DNA of 64,000 nt, taken from assembly GCF_041146395.1 (NCBI RefSeq), contig NC_090989.1:173011501-173075500 (forward strand). The letters run 5' to 3'. The stretch comes from Eulemur rufifrons (taxonomy: Eukaryota; Chordata; Mammalia; Primates; Lemuridae). Below, one piece after another: positions 36,902 through 47,349 of the stretch. The translations under genes and the position numbers were made by a program. Numbering within the stretch: the stretch's first letter is position 1; each line of letters opens with the position of its first letter. The notes under the pieces are model-generated. The model had not been told where the DNA came from. It worked only from the letters and a program-made list of their open reading frames with translations, and searched no databases.

Positions 36902-37705
36902 CATGGAGCCTATAATAATCTCTATCAACAAAACCAAACTGGCAATTAGCTCTTTCAAGCATTATATAATCCAAAATCAATAAACTTAAGTTCTTATATT
37001 GTGTTACTTTTGAATTGCTGGTGTCACAGTGATGCGGTAACTTGGAGTTGGTGTGGACTAAGTTTTTGCAACACTAAAGGACTATTGTGAGGAAGGTTCA
37101 TCTGTTGCCTCTGTTCTTATCTAAATACAGCCTCTTCTAGCTATGAACGTGTTACAGCAATAGAAGATAATGTAAATATTCTCTTGGCTTCTACTTATAA
37201 GAAATTGAATATCAATAAATTCAACGATGGAACTTCATCAGATCCTACACTTAAAATGTCTGTTTTAAAGCACATTGAAGGGCTTGACATTGCTTACTCC
37301 CTTGCTTGTGTTCATATGCTGAGCATTTTTTCTTCCATTTTGATGGAAACAAAAAAAGAAGTACTTGAGCAGGCATTTGTTCTATCTCTGACTATTTCTA
37401 ATTTTCCAGGTGGACAAAACACATTAGGATGAATCTACACAAAACTTTTGATCAAAGGTGGAATTACTCAGTGTACTCAATGATTATTCAGATGGGAAAA
37501 CTCAACAAATGGCTTTTCCAGCCTGCTGACTGACTGACAGAATTTTGATACACATTTCAGAGTTAACACCATTTGTCTAAAATTTGTCATTTTTGAGGAC
37601 TGCATCTTGCAGTATCTGTGGAATTCAAGAGAAACATGTCTAATGCTACCTCCTGTGTAAACCAAAAATGATACATTAAAAGACCCAAGAAAATTTCCAA
37701 ATCAA
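36900..37705. other. Intronic DNA, nothing recognised
   Basis: A + strand open frame at 37184-37432 (82 codons) is preceded by several stops and lacks family features. I do not support it. Confidence 0.45.
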
Positions 37706-37709
37706 AAGA

Positions 37710-38270
37710 TTAATTCCACAAATGTTTACTCATCCTCCTTGATGCTGAGCATCAGAGACAGAATGACCAGGAGGACATGGTTTCTGCTTTCATGATTCTA
37801 AAGTCCCAAGGAGATGACAGGTGATTACAAAATTGTGTGACATGTGCTGGGATGAGGATGGGCCCAGAGTGCTCTGAGAGCAGAGGTGAAGTACTAAATT
37901 GCAGGAGGAGAGGGGGAGTTCTAGATGGCTTCCCAGCGGAATTAACATCTCCAGACTGAGTCTCCCAGTGACAAGGTAAGAGGGTAGGATAGAATATTCA
38001 AAGCAGAAGGAACAGCATATGTGAAAGTCCAGCATCAACAAGAAAGAGCCTGATGAAAGAATTCAATGTGCCCAAATAGAGAAGAGTGTGGGATGAGTCG
38101 GGAAAGAGGTAAGAACAGTGTGGTCATTGGAGTGAGCTCATGCAGCAGCCTGGTAGCTGGGTGAGGCATTGAAATTCTGTCCAAGAGCAATGGAAGCAGG
38201 CACTGAAGGGGTTTGTGCAGATAAATGACATGCTTGAATTTGTGTTTGGATGTATCACTCCTTAGCACAA
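37710..38270 (-). mobile_element. L2, antisense
   Basis: AGACAGAATGACCAGGAGGA then CATGGTTTCTGCTTTCATGA, GTGACATGTGCTGGGATGAG, CAAAGCAGAAGGAACAGCAT, AGAAATTCTGTCC-type text and TGAAGGGGTTTGTGCAGATA. Long L2 match over about 550 bp. Confidence 0.8.
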
Positions 38271-38274
38271 GAAT

Positions 38275-38685
38275 TAAAGTGCTTCTAATATAACTGCTAT
38301 TCATTGCACTTAGGGCCCATATGTCTAATACAGAGAATAAACTTAAGATATGTCAGAAAGGATGCAGGTCCATTGTGATATTTAGCTCGATAAAGTTATA
38401 TCACCGTTTTCCTGGCAAAAACTAAGTGAAGATTATGGAAGAAGTGCCTCCCGTAGGAAATCCTAGCATCTTATTCGTCACAGACTGTGAAACCCTGCAT
38501 GGTGCATATTCAGAAGGTCTAAGACAAGATTCCAAGGTTCTTGACGAAATCTTTTGGTGTTGCATCTGGGATCACTATGGCAAGGGGAGAGTTGATTCTA
38601 CTTATGGAGAAAGAGTGAAAAGGTCTGGGATTAAGATGTCTCAACCATGAGAAGAGGAGGTATTAGTACTTCATGCTAGAATTGA
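38275..38685. other. Intronic DNA, nothing recognised
   Basis: An open frame at 38426-38650 (+) shows no family features. Confidence 0.4.
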
Positions 38686-38689
38686 AGAG

Positions 38690-38800
38690 TACAGTGAATC
38701 TGCACGTAGGCTGCACATTAGAGTCACCTAGGCAGGTTCTTAGAAATATCAGTGTCTTGGCCACACCCCTGGATATTTTTATTTAATTGGACTGGAATAC
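38690..38800 (+). mobile_element. MER20/MER58-like hAT fragment
   Basis: GGCTGCACATTAGAGTCACC, TAGGCAGGTTCTTAGAAATA then GGCCACACCCCTGGATATTT. Only the first half is recognisable. Confidence 0.55.
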
Positions 38801-38834
38801 TAAGGTATAACCAGAGTAGAGAACCAAAGGTATA

Positions 38835-38891
38835 GTGGCTAAGAGTATAGGCTGGGGAATAAGGCAGAGTGGGTTGAAATTCCAGCTGTTT
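38835..38891 (+). repeat. MIR SINE, sense, first part (split)
   Basis: TAGTGGCTAAGAGTATAGGC ... GTTGAAATTCCAGCTGTTTC is the tRNA-derived 5' end of MIR. It breaks off at the unnamed repeat and resumes at about 39020. Confidence 0.65.
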
Positions 38892-39019
38892 CTGAAAACA
38901 GAATTATTTCTGTTCTTTTAATTTTTCACTTGTAAACATTCCATAAAGCATTAAAAATAACGTATATGAATGTTTCCAACACAGTCATAAAGTGTAATAC
39001 ACACATGAAAGGAACTCAA
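38892..39019 (+). mobile_element. Unnamed repeat, copy 1 (inserted in a MIR)
   Basis: About 128 bp beginning CTGAAAACAGAATTATTTCT and ending CATGAAAGGAACTCAA. It shares an ordered set of blocks with 39709-39834: CTGAAAAC at the start, a T-rich CTTTT..CATTT/CACTT block, ACTCCAAAA/ATTCCATAA, AAAGTGTAATACA/AAATGTAATACAG and CACATGAAAGGA/CACGAAAGAA at the end. It lies between two halves of a MIR, so it moved in. Family not known to me; an L1 3' UTR piece is one option. Confidence 0.55.
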
Positions 39020-39178
39020 CTCTTACCCTTCTGTCTTCAGTTTCTTCATTTGTAAAATGGGAATAATAATAGTCTATACCTTATATGATCAATCCAAAGA
39101 TTGAATAAGCTAATAAGTAAAGTAATTTACAAGTACCTGGCATATAAGTGTTTGATAAATGTAAGCTGCTGTTCTTAA
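39020..39178 (+). repeat. MIR SINE, sense, second part
   Basis: AGTTTCTTCATTTGTAAAAT then GGGAATAATAATAGTCTATA, TACCTGGCATATAAGTGTTT and GATAAATGTAAGCTGCTGTT continue the MIR. Confidence 0.8.
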
Positions 39179-39179
39179 C

Positions 39180-39708
39180 TCAGGGGAAGTTCATAGGAGA
39201 AACAGGACAGAGGGCACAGAAATCACAAGGCAGGTTTCAAAGACACCAATTAGTTTTGCTGGGGCCTCAGGGAGCGATACGGAAAAAAATGCAGAGTCAA
39301 GTTGAGGCCAAATTGCTTTCCTGAGCTCCAGGCTAATGTCTAAATTCGAGCAAGTGCTCATTAATTGGTCATCTAAAAACATAGTCCTTAAGCAGGTGAG
39401 GCAAGCAGGTGTATATTGTACAAAATAGAATAGATTTAAGGATTGCTCAGAATCCATTCCAAAACTTGGGCTCTGATTTGAATTTATCCCGAATTGTGGA
39501 ACCAGAAGAAGTCTCTGTGAAAAGTTGGAATTAAATCAGCATAGAGTTTCACAAATGAACAAGGAGTCTCAGTGGGTAGGAATAACCCCTGGCACTCGGG
39601 GAAGCAGATGCCTGTCCTGGTGACACCTTGGCACTCATTAGCAGATACAGCCAACTCTGCTTTTGTTATCCAGATTTTTCCCATTTTATTAGAAAACTTT
39701 AAATGGTG
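39180..39708. other. Intronic DNA, nothing recognised
   Basis: No supported feature. Confidence 0.4.
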
Positions 39709-39834
39709 CTGAAAACTGTTTCTTTTCTTTTTTCATTTATAAATACTCCAAAACAGATTAAAGGTAACTTACACGGATCCATCCCACACAGCAAGGTAAA
39801 GATAAAATGTAATACAGACACGAAAGAAGTCAAA
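39709..39834 (+). mobile_element. Unnamed repeat, copy 2
   Basis: Starts CTGAAAACTGTTTCTTTTCT and ends CACGAAAGAAGTCAAA. Same order of blocks and the same direction as 38892-39019, about 690 bp away. Divergence between the two is substantial, so they are old independent copies or an old duplication. Confidence 0.55.
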
Positions 39835-39839
39835 ATGCA

Positions 39840-40110
39840 GGGGAAATGTGTGTAGGAGGCTTAAGAGGAAGGCTGGAGGGAAGCAAGCTTACCAAGGGAA
39901 GGCTGCAGAGGCCTGTTAATATGCTGGCAGTGCACTGCAAATTTGGCTATAAGCCTTCTAATGGGCAATGCAAAGAGGGAAACAAGATTGGTTACAAGAT
40001 TTAGAATGTTCCCAGCCTAATCCAGGCAGTTGCTTAGAAGGGACACAGCTATTTTTGGCACAATGCTAAAGAGAAATATCTCCAGTTTTAAATAGAATAT
40101 TGTGTAAAAA
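39840..40110. other. Intronic DNA before the provirus
   Basis: Nothing recognised. Holds the left pre-insertion flank of the MaLR provirus. Confidence 0.4.
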
Positions 40111-40114
40111 TAGT

Positions 40115-40520
40115 CATGTTAGTTCATTTTCTGTTGCTTGTATCAAAATACCTGAAACTCGGTAATTTATAAAGAAAAGGAATTTATTTGTTACAGTTAT
40201 TCAAGGCTGAGAAGTCCAAGGTCAAGGGGTGAAATCTGGTGAGAGCCTTCTTGCTGGTGGGGACTCTGCAGGGGCCCAAGGCAATGCAGGGCATCACACG
40301 GTGAGGGGAGTGTGTCCTACCTCATGTGTCTCTTTTCTTCTAAAGCTACAAGTTCCCCTCCCATGATAACCCACTAATCCATTAATCCATGAGTGGATTA
40401 ATTCATTCATGAGGGCAGAGCCCTCATGACCCAATCACCTCTTCTAGACCCCACCTGTCAACACTGCCACATGGTGGGGGAAGCTTCAACATGAGTTTTG
40501 GAGAAATGCCAACATGCCGC
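40115..40520 (-). repeat. 3' LTR of the MaLR provirus
   Basis: On the + strand: TTAGTTCATTTTCTGTTGCT, ATACCTGAAACTCGGTAATT then TATAAAGAAAAGGAATTTAT, GAGAAGTCCAAGGTCAAGGG, GAGGGCAGAGCCCTCATGAC, ACATGAGTTTTGGAGAAATG. The far edge is degraded, so its boundary with the internal region is approximate. The sequence CATTAATCCATGAGTGGATT is the characteristic palindromic-looking stretch of MSTA LTRs. Confidence 0.85.
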
Positions 40521-42060
40521 CTCTGGCCCCACAAAACTCATGTCTTTCTCACGAATAAACACGTTCATCCCACCCCATAGCCCCAAAGTCTTAACTTGTT
40601 CAAAAGTCCAAAGTCCAAAATCTTATCCATGAGCCTGTGAAGTCAAAACAAGGTATCTACTTCAGAGACACAATGGTGGGACGAGCACAGGGGACACATT
40701 CCCATTCCAAAAGGGAAAGACAGGCAAGAAGAAAGGGGTAACAGGCCCCAAGCAAGTCTGAAACCTGAGAGCAAGCATTAGGTATTAAGACTCCAGAATA
40801 ATCTCCTTTGATTCCACATCTGGGATCCTCTGCATACTAGTTGAGGTTGGGCTCCCAGGGCCTTGGGCAGCCTCACCTTTTGGCTTGGCCAGGCTCTGTC
40901 TGCCCAGATCCCTCAGGCTGGCATTGTGTGCTGTTAGCTCTACAGTTCTGGGGTCTCCGTGGTGGTCCCACTCCCATGGCCCCTCTAGGCATCGTCCTCG
41001 TGGGGACCACCCCACGATCCCACTTAGTATTGCTGTAGAGGGGGCTCTCTGCAGCGGCCCCACCCCTGCACTGAGTCTCTGCCCAGGCCACCCGGCTATC
41101 TGATAAATCCTTTGAGGTCTAGGTGGAGGCCACCAAGCCTCCACAGCTTTGCTGTCTGTAAACTTGCAGAATTAGGATCACTTCGATGCCACCAAGGGCT
41201 GTGGCTTGTATCTTGTGGAGTGGAGTTTGAGCCACAACTGGGTTGGCTGCAGGGTCTGTGCCAGGGTGCTGAGAGCAGAGTCTCAAGACGGCTATGGGCA
41301 GCGAGCTCCAGTCTAGCACCCCAGGCTTGTCCCCGACACCATTCTACTTTCCTAGCCATCTGGGCCTGTGGCGACAGCAGCTGCCTTGAAGATTTCTGAA
41401 ATGCGTTTTGGGTCTTTTCTTCCATTGTCCTAAGGAATGGCACCTGGCTCCCTTCTATTGGAGCCGATCTTTAGCAAAACGTTGGGCTACACCCTTGGTT
41501 TTCTCTCCTGAACTTGCTTTCTCACTCTTCACTGGCCAGGCTGAGAGTTTTCAAAATCTTTCTGCTCTGCTTCCCTTTTAATTAAAAATTCTTCCTTTAA
41601 ATTATTTCTTTGCTCCCAAATCTCAGCATAAGTGGCCGAAAGTACTGATGCAGTTGCTTCTATATTTTGTGTAGAAATTTCTTGTGCCAGATACCCTAGT
41701 TCATCACTCTCAAGTTTAGCCTTTCACGGAGCCCGTGGGTATAGACACAGTTCAGCCAAGCTCTTCGCCAGTTCCTAACAAGCATGGCCTTGACTCTACT
41801 TTCCAATACCTTGTTCCTAGTTCCATCTGAAACCTCGTCACAATGGCCTTTGCCGTTCATATTTCTACCAGCATTCTGGTCACGACCACTTACCCCATCT
41901 CTAAGAAGTTCCAAACTTTCCATAGTCTTCCTGTCTTCTAAGCCCTCATTAGGATCTAGGCTTTTTCTAGATTCTTCCAGTCTCTGCTCATTACCGAGTT
42001 CCAAAACTGCTTCCGTGTTCTCTGGTATTATCAGCAATACCCCATTCTAGGTACCAATTT
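40521..42060 (-). mobile_element. MaLR internal region (gag-derived remnant)
   Basis: Next to the right-hand LTR is CTAGGTACCAATTTTC, i.e. a TTGGTACC primer-binding-site-like motif on the minus strand at about 42049-42060, where a retroelement primer site belongs. The longest surviving minus-strand frame is 41696-42037 (113 codons), the N-terminal part of the gag-derived MaLR reading frame. It has no intact retroviral domains. Other overlapping open frames at 40785-41443 on both strands are by-products of this locally GC-rich sequence. No protease, reverse transcriptase or integrase is present. Confidence 0.75.
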
Positions 42061-42467
42061 TCTTTATTAGTCCACTTTCTGTGGCTTAAATATAATACCT
42101 GAAACTGGGCAATTTATAAAGAAGAAGAATTCATTTCTCATAATTGTGGAGGCTGAGAAGTCCAAGGTCAGGGGACCACATCTGGTGAGGGGCTTTTTGC
42201 TGGTGGGGGCTCTCTGCAGAGTCCCAGAGTGGCACAGGGCATCACATGGCAGGAGTTAAGCATGCTAATATGCGTGCTCAGGTCTCTCTTCTTCTTCTTA
42301 TAAAGCCACCAGTTCTCCTCCCCTGATAATCCATTCATTAATTAATCCATTCATGAGGACAGAGCCCTCATGACCCAATCACCTCTTAAAGGCCCCACCC
42401 CGCAATACTGCAATATTGAAGATTAAGTTTCAACATGAGTTTTGGAGGAGATAGTCAAACCACAGCA
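42061..42467 (-). repeat. 5' LTR of the MaLR provirus
   Basis: ATTAGTCCACTTTCTGTGGC, ATACCTGAAACTGGGCAATT, GTCCAAGGTCAGGGGACCAC, GCATCACATGGCAGGAGTTA, TAATTAATCCATTCATGAGG, and end CAAACCACAGCA. Compared with the 3' LTR it keeps a segment around 42250-42300 that is diverged there. LTR-LTR divergence would date the insertion. Confidence 0.88.
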
Positions 42468-42474
42468 ATAGAAA

Positions 42475-44105
42475 TATTCTTATCACATCCTAACATCCTG
42501 GTAGAGTGCATGACACACAGTGGCTGCTAATGTATATTTAGTGAGTGAACGTAGGAAGAAAGAAAGAAAAGAAACAGAGAGGGAGGGAAGGCAGAGGAAT
42601 CCACATAATTCATGGGGTGTTCTGCTGACATCCCTCATTGTGGGCTGATGGCCTCCCAGAATTCAAAAAAGTAATTCTAGAGGTGTGTACACCAAATGAT
42701 CCAGGGTGTAGGCATCAGCACTTAGCTAGTCCGACTGAAATCAGAAATAGATCTTAGTGCCTAGAGAAAGGAATAGATTCATATCTCACAGGAAATCTTT
42801 CCTATAAACTGTTTCTTTCCATCAGACATCTGATAAGGATTTCATGCTATACTCCTCTATAACCCCAGCTGCTTGATTCAGATGCTTAAGAGGATAGACA
42901 TTCAGTTCTCATTCACGTAAAAACTGATTCAGGGATACCTGGATGGCAGGTGGCTTTCCTCTATGTGGTGATTCAGGAAGCCTCAGTGCCTCCGGATGGT
43001 GACTCTGTCATGCGTGACTATAAGGACATCCACATGCAGGGGCAGAGAGAGCAGAAGGCCCATCTGCTTCTTAACTGCCTACACCCAGAAATGGCTCACA
43101 TCACTTACATGCGAATTCCACTGGTGAGGCGTTTCCCTTTATTGCATGGAAAATACAGTCCCTAGCAAGACAGCCTCTTCCTGGTAACATCCTTCCTCTG
43201 TGAAATATGAGCACAGAGCCCTGGAAGGGAGCTAGCTGTTTCTTCCACAATGCTTAATTCTGATCACCAGGTATCTTACCAAAAAGAAACAGCCCAAAGT
43301 CCTACCCTTCAAGCATCCAGCTCACAGTCTAGGATCTCCAGCTGATACATGGTTTCTCCATCAGGTCTAGGTGGGAAACCTCCTCAGAATCCCTATAAAC
43401 CACACCATGAGTTATCAGAAAACTCCCTTTCAGAGCAGGGAAGAAAGGAGAAGAAACAAGGTCACTGTTTCCTAACAATGAAACCCTGCAGGCAGGCATT
43501 GTAGGATCCCTGCCCTGGGTGCCTGGGAGGAGCTCCCCAGAGCATTTTCCACTGTGGCCCTGGCTCTGCCCTCTAGTGGGTTTTCCTCATCCATCGTCCT
43601 GCCTGGCCTTATGTGCAGGGAGTGTCAGGCCGTGTGCCCACCTTGGGGCTCCGTGGCTCTCACAACCTACTTCTTCATACAAATTTAGGGGTCCAAGGAT
43701 TTTTATAGGCTCAAACAGTGAAATGCTTTTTGATTTTTAGGTATGATGTTGTTTGGGCAACATGGTTCCCTCAAATACTCAGAGGTTACCAGGTCTGTCT
43801 CTCTCCCATGACTTCTACCCACCAGTGATCACATCCAATGCTAGTCCCTAGAAACAATTCTCAAATCTGCTTTCTTTGCTCTGTCACTCTCACGTGACAC
43901 GTATTATTTTCTCACGTGGCCAAATCACTTGACCCTGCCTGATGGAAGGGAGCCTGGGGAATGTAGCCCTTAGCTGGGCTGTCTTGGTAACAGCACTACA
44001 CCATGGAAGGGAAACAAATCTTTGGTGGTACCATAACTGCCTAAGAATATTTGCAGGAATATTGATATTCCATGTGCGCGTAATATAAAATGCCGCTGCT
44101 AGCTC
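42475..44105. other. Intronic DNA, mostly unrecognised
   Basis: Short GA-rich stretch at 42555-42590 (AAGAAAGAAAGAAAAGAAAC). The segment 43810-44010 (CACTCTCACGTGACACG ... AAGGGAGCCTGGGGAATGTA) resembles the end of a common mammalian interspersed repeat but I cannot name it. No gene seen; an open frame at 43519-43740 has no features. Confidence 0.4.
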
Positions 44106-44109
44106 TTCT

Positions 44110-44300
44110 TTTAAATACAGTGTGTCTGGGTTTAAATCCCACCTTCACCACTTACAACCTCTGTAATCTCAAGCATGACGCTACTCTTTCTGAATATCAC
44201 ATTTTGTTATGTACAAAAATATTGATAGCAGCACCTACTTCATGGGATTATTTTATGAAATTATAGACTTATCTAACCTACCAGTCATGGTCCAGTAATT
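44110..44300 (+). repeat. MIR SINE, sense
   Basis: GTGTCTGGGTTTAAATCCCA then CCTTCACCACTTACAACCTC, GCAGCACCTACTTCATGGGA. Clear 5' end and core. Confidence 0.75.
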
Positions 44301-44304
44301 TAAA

Positions 44305-44930
44305 GGAAGTGTGAAAAGTTATCTTGATAATTATAGCCCATATCTGTGTTCAGTTTTTGTCATAACCCAAAGGTAATTAGACAAAACTTGGAGAGGCTGG
44401 ATATTGACATCTTTAAGATTTCATACTTTATAAACTTTGCATTTTGAGCATTTTATTTCCTTTGCTGCAAAACTAGCTGGTTTACTATGACATCTGCTTA
44501 GCAGATTATGTATAGCACATTTTCTATTTCTGCAATTTTTATTTTTGCATTTTGGGAAAGTGATATTCAACCACTCCAATTTAGTTAGAAGAAAGTCTTC
44601 TGATAGTGCACTGTTTGATCCAAAATTGTGTGCTGGTAGGACGTGCCCTTTTGTAGAATTTAGCACTGAAGGATCATCTGCTTTGTAAGATTATTGTTTT
44701 ATTCAATCAACAAATGAATAAGTGATCTATGCAACGAAGTATAGAAAAACTAATTTTCTCTAAAGGAAGTTGTCTCCATAGATAATATATATTGAACAAA
44801 TGTATAGATACTGATGCAGTTTCAGACATTGAAATGAACATTCAGCATGAAAATGCTTTGAAATGGGTTCTAGCTATAAACTGAGTAGAGGGAATTCTTA
44901 TTTTTGGATCAGATGTGTGGCCCCTTGGCC
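44305..44930. other. AT-rich intronic DNA, nothing recognised
   Basis: No supported feature. Confidence 0.4.
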
Positions 44931-44934
44931 TAAA

Positions 44935-44973
44935 TTGGTGGTACTCATTAGCATGCATCAGAATCACCTAGGA
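44935..44973 (+). mobile_element. MER20/MER58-like hAT element, first part (split)
   Basis: TTGGTGGTACTCATTAGCAT then CAGAATCACCTAGGA is the start of the element. It resumes at 45239 after the MER1 insertion. Confidence 0.6.
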
Positions 44974-45238
44974 CTGTGGTCCCCAACCCATGGACTGTGG
45001 ACCGGCCACAGATCTCCCAGATCCGTGGAAAAATTGTCTTCCATGAAACTTAGGAAGGGGAATGTTGGGTGGGAGGGGTGGGGGCCACACAGCAGGAGGT
45101 GAGCAGGTGAGCAGCACTCCCCATAACTGGCATCACCGCCTAAGGTCTGCGCACACACACCCCTGACCCCCGCCCCTGTGGAAAAGTTGTCTTCCATGAA
45201 ACCTTTGCTCCTGGTACCAAAAAAGTTGGGGACCACTG
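44974..45238 (+). mobile_element. MER1-type (Charlie3-derived) hAT element with 8-bp TSD
   Basis: Left end CTGTGGTCCCCAACCCATGG, right end AGTTGGGGACCACTG, near-perfect inverted termini, with AAATTGTCTTCCATGAAAC and its near-repeat AAGTTGTCTTCCATGAAACC. Flanks ACCTAGGA (44966-44973) and ATCTAGAA (45239-45246) match at 6 of 8 positions, as expected of an old hAT target duplication. The 131-codon minus-strand frame at 44964-45359 lies across it and is not a gene. Confidence 0.85.
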
Positions 45239-45378
45239 ATCTAGAAGGCTTCTTAAAACACAGATTGGGTCTTATCTTCAAGGTTTCTGATTCAATAGCT
45301 CTAGGGCAGGGACCAAAAATTTGCATTTCTAAATACTCTCCAAATGCTACGGCTGCCACTCTTGAGAACCACTAACAT
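45239..45378 (+). mobile_element. MER20/MER58-like hAT element, second part
   Basis: GGTTTCTGATTCAATAGCTC, AATTTGCATTTCTAAATACT and the end CACTCTTGAGAACCACTAAC complete the element begun at 44935. Confidence 0.65.
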
Positions 45379-45387
45379 AAAACAGAA

Positions 45388-45608
45388 GTTGGGGAACTAC
45401 AACTCGTAGTTCCAATCTGGCCTACCATTTATTTTTTATAAATAAAGTTTTATTGGAATACAGCCATGCGCATTTATTTGTACATTAGCTGTGGCTGCTT
45501 TCACACCACAGTGGCAGGGATGGATAGTCATGATAGAGACCATATGACCTGCAAAGCTGAAAATGTTTAATATCTGTTCCTTTACAGAAAAATTTTGCTG
45601 ATCCTGGC
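45388..45608 (+). mobile_element. hAT-Charlie type element, same family as 7813-8128
   Basis: AACTACAACTCGTAGTTCCA then ATCTGGCCTACCATTTATTT, TAAAGTTTTATTGGAATACA then GCCATGCGCATTTATTTGTA, AGACCATATGACCTGCAAAG, and the end TTTGCTGATCCTGG. Less complete at its left end than the 7813 copy. Confidence 0.75.
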
Positions 45609-45611
45609 TAA

Positions 45612-46340
45612 AGAATAGAGAGGACAGCATGGAAGAAGACAGCAAGAGTCCTGCCCCCCCCTTCCATCTGAACCGCACATAAATTCCCTTCATTACCTTG
45701 AGTTAGGGATTAGTTATGAGCTCACCAGCAGCATATTCAATTATAAAGACAAATCATTTCTATATGCCTGTCATTAAAGAATGAAAATTAAAGGGAATTG
45801 AATTACCCATTTCAGTACCCAATTTCTACTAGATGGATAGCAGACTTAAGGTCCAAAAAAATCACGAAGTCAGCTTTCATCTCAAACCTGTAGCTGTTAG
45901 AAAAGGCATAGCAGTTAACTTTCCCGTTTGAGGTGACAAACGGACTCCATCAATGTGATGAATGGTTCACTGCCGTGTCCAGTTAATTAGACACACACAC
46001 TCATCAGAAGCACAAGAAGCGAAACAAAATGTCCATGGCATAGAACCAAATAATCTGCATACAATCACTACTTAATGAGGTCATCATCAGTGGTGTGGAG
46101 TAGTCAAGAGGGAAAGGTCTGTATCAATCTGGTGACTTCTTGGCTTTGATCACTACACTTTACCTTAGGGGCATCAATTATCTGTCCATTTGCATTTCTG
46201 AGTTTTTCCAGCAGTGAAGGTTGAGAAATCAGATTCTCTTTGGCAGTGTTGGGTTGTTTGCTGTCACCACTTGAAAAAGAAATTTTAAAGGGATGTGTAT
46301 AGTATTGGAATAATGCCCCATATTTGAAACCTGAGTAAAG
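45612..46340. other. Intronic DNA, nothing recognised
   Basis: No supported feature. Confidence 0.4.
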
Positions 46341-46344
46341 AAAA

Positions 46345-46600
46345 GGGAGCTGGTATTTGTTGACTATCCATAAATGTGCCATGTACCGTTGTAGGTATTT
46401 TTGTCTATCAGCTCCAACACACACAATGGCAGCCTCGTGAGATTAGTGCTAAGATTATTGTATTCTATGGAGAGGGAAACTGAAATGTAGAAAGCTAAAA
46501 GAAAATGCTCAAGTTCACCCAACCAGTGATTGCGAGAGCCGGCATTGAACCATAGGCTAAGAACAAAACTGTTGGCTACTCCACTCTACCCATTGGAAAT
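46345..46600 (-). repeat. MIR SINE, antisense
   Basis: TGTTGACTATCCATAAATGT then GCCATGTACC, GAGAGGGAAACTGAAATGTA, GAGAGCCGGCATTGAACCAT and GTTGGCTACTCCACTCTACC. Diverged but in order. Confidence 0.65.
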
Positions 46601-46604
46601 TCCC

Positions 46605-47070
46605 TCCCCTAAATTTTCTAAATGTGATAACTAGATTCATCCACATGCATCACTTGCTTAGGGTCCACTTGTTCCCTCAATGAGCCTCTTGTCTACTGTA
46701 CAGAAAACACTTTTACTCCAAGTCCCTGTGATCCTTGCTCCTGAACTCTCTAATTTCTGATCTGATCGTTAACAAGCCAGAAGTTAATTCCAAAGATCTA
46801 GGCAGTAGGTAGTATGTGGATGGGAGTTGCAAATAAAAGTATATTCATTTGCATAGAGTAGTGTAACTCAAAAGCATAGAGAAGGATACCCAAGCTCATA
46901 AACCAAATAATGCCACGCCTGGCAAATCATTTCCACCTCTGGAGTCACCTCTGATCTATTACATCACAGCTGCAAGGCTGTGATGAGAGGTATTCTGAAC
47001 TATGTTCTGCCTTAGAAGGGAAGAATGCTATAAATAGTAAACAAAAGAATCAGTACAGGCAGCATGACTT
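46605..47070. other. Intronic DNA, nothing recognised
   Basis: No supported feature. Confidence 0.4.
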
Positions 47071-47074
47071 GTCA

Positions 47075-47235
47075 GTTATGGATCTAAACACTTTACTAAC
47101 TTGGTTAATCCTTCAATAATCCTATAAGATAGGTACAAAGGAGGGAACTAAGTCACCAAGGTTAAATAATGCGTCCACTCCACATATTCAGTAGTTATTA
47201 AGTAGCAGAGCTGAGATGTGACCCCGGGAAGGCTG
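47075..47235 (-). repeat. MIR SINE, antisense
   Basis: AACACTTTACTAACTTGGTT, CAATAATCCTATAAGATAGG, GCAGAGCTGAGATGTGACCC. Confidence 0.65.
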
Positions 47236-47349
47236 CTGTCGTCTGTGGAGTGTGTGAACAGTTCTGCCAGAGAGAAGAGTGGGGTGTACAGGAGATATTT
47301 GCATCCTTGGGGCCACCTCCTGGTGAAAGGACGAGACAAGGAGGAAGTC

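Larger units (their letters stand above)
40115..42467 (-). mobile_element. MaLR provirus (MST-type), LTR-internal-LTR, antisense
   Basis: Two related LTRs at 40115-40520 and 42061-42467 enclose about 1.5 kb of internal sequence, all on the minus strand: the architecture of a MaLR element, a non-autonomous ERVL relative. Direct flanks are ATAGT (40110-40114) and ATAGA (42468-42472), a 4/5 match to the 5-bp ERVL-type target duplication. The internal region is the gag-derived MST/THE1 type and has no pol. It is an old, disabled copy inside the TAFA1 intron in antisense orientation, the orientation that tends to survive in introns. Confidence 0.88.

Noticed and set aside
41096..41443. Overlapping open frames of 66-119 codons on both strands at 40785-41443.
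   Set aside because: They lie in the GC-richer internal region of the MaLR provirus, conflict with each other, and show no domain. They are remnants or chance.
44964..45359. A 131-codon minus-strand open frame.
   Set aside because: It runs across the MER1 element and into its host repeat; the repeated GTCTTCCATGAAA blocks explain its repetitive peptide.
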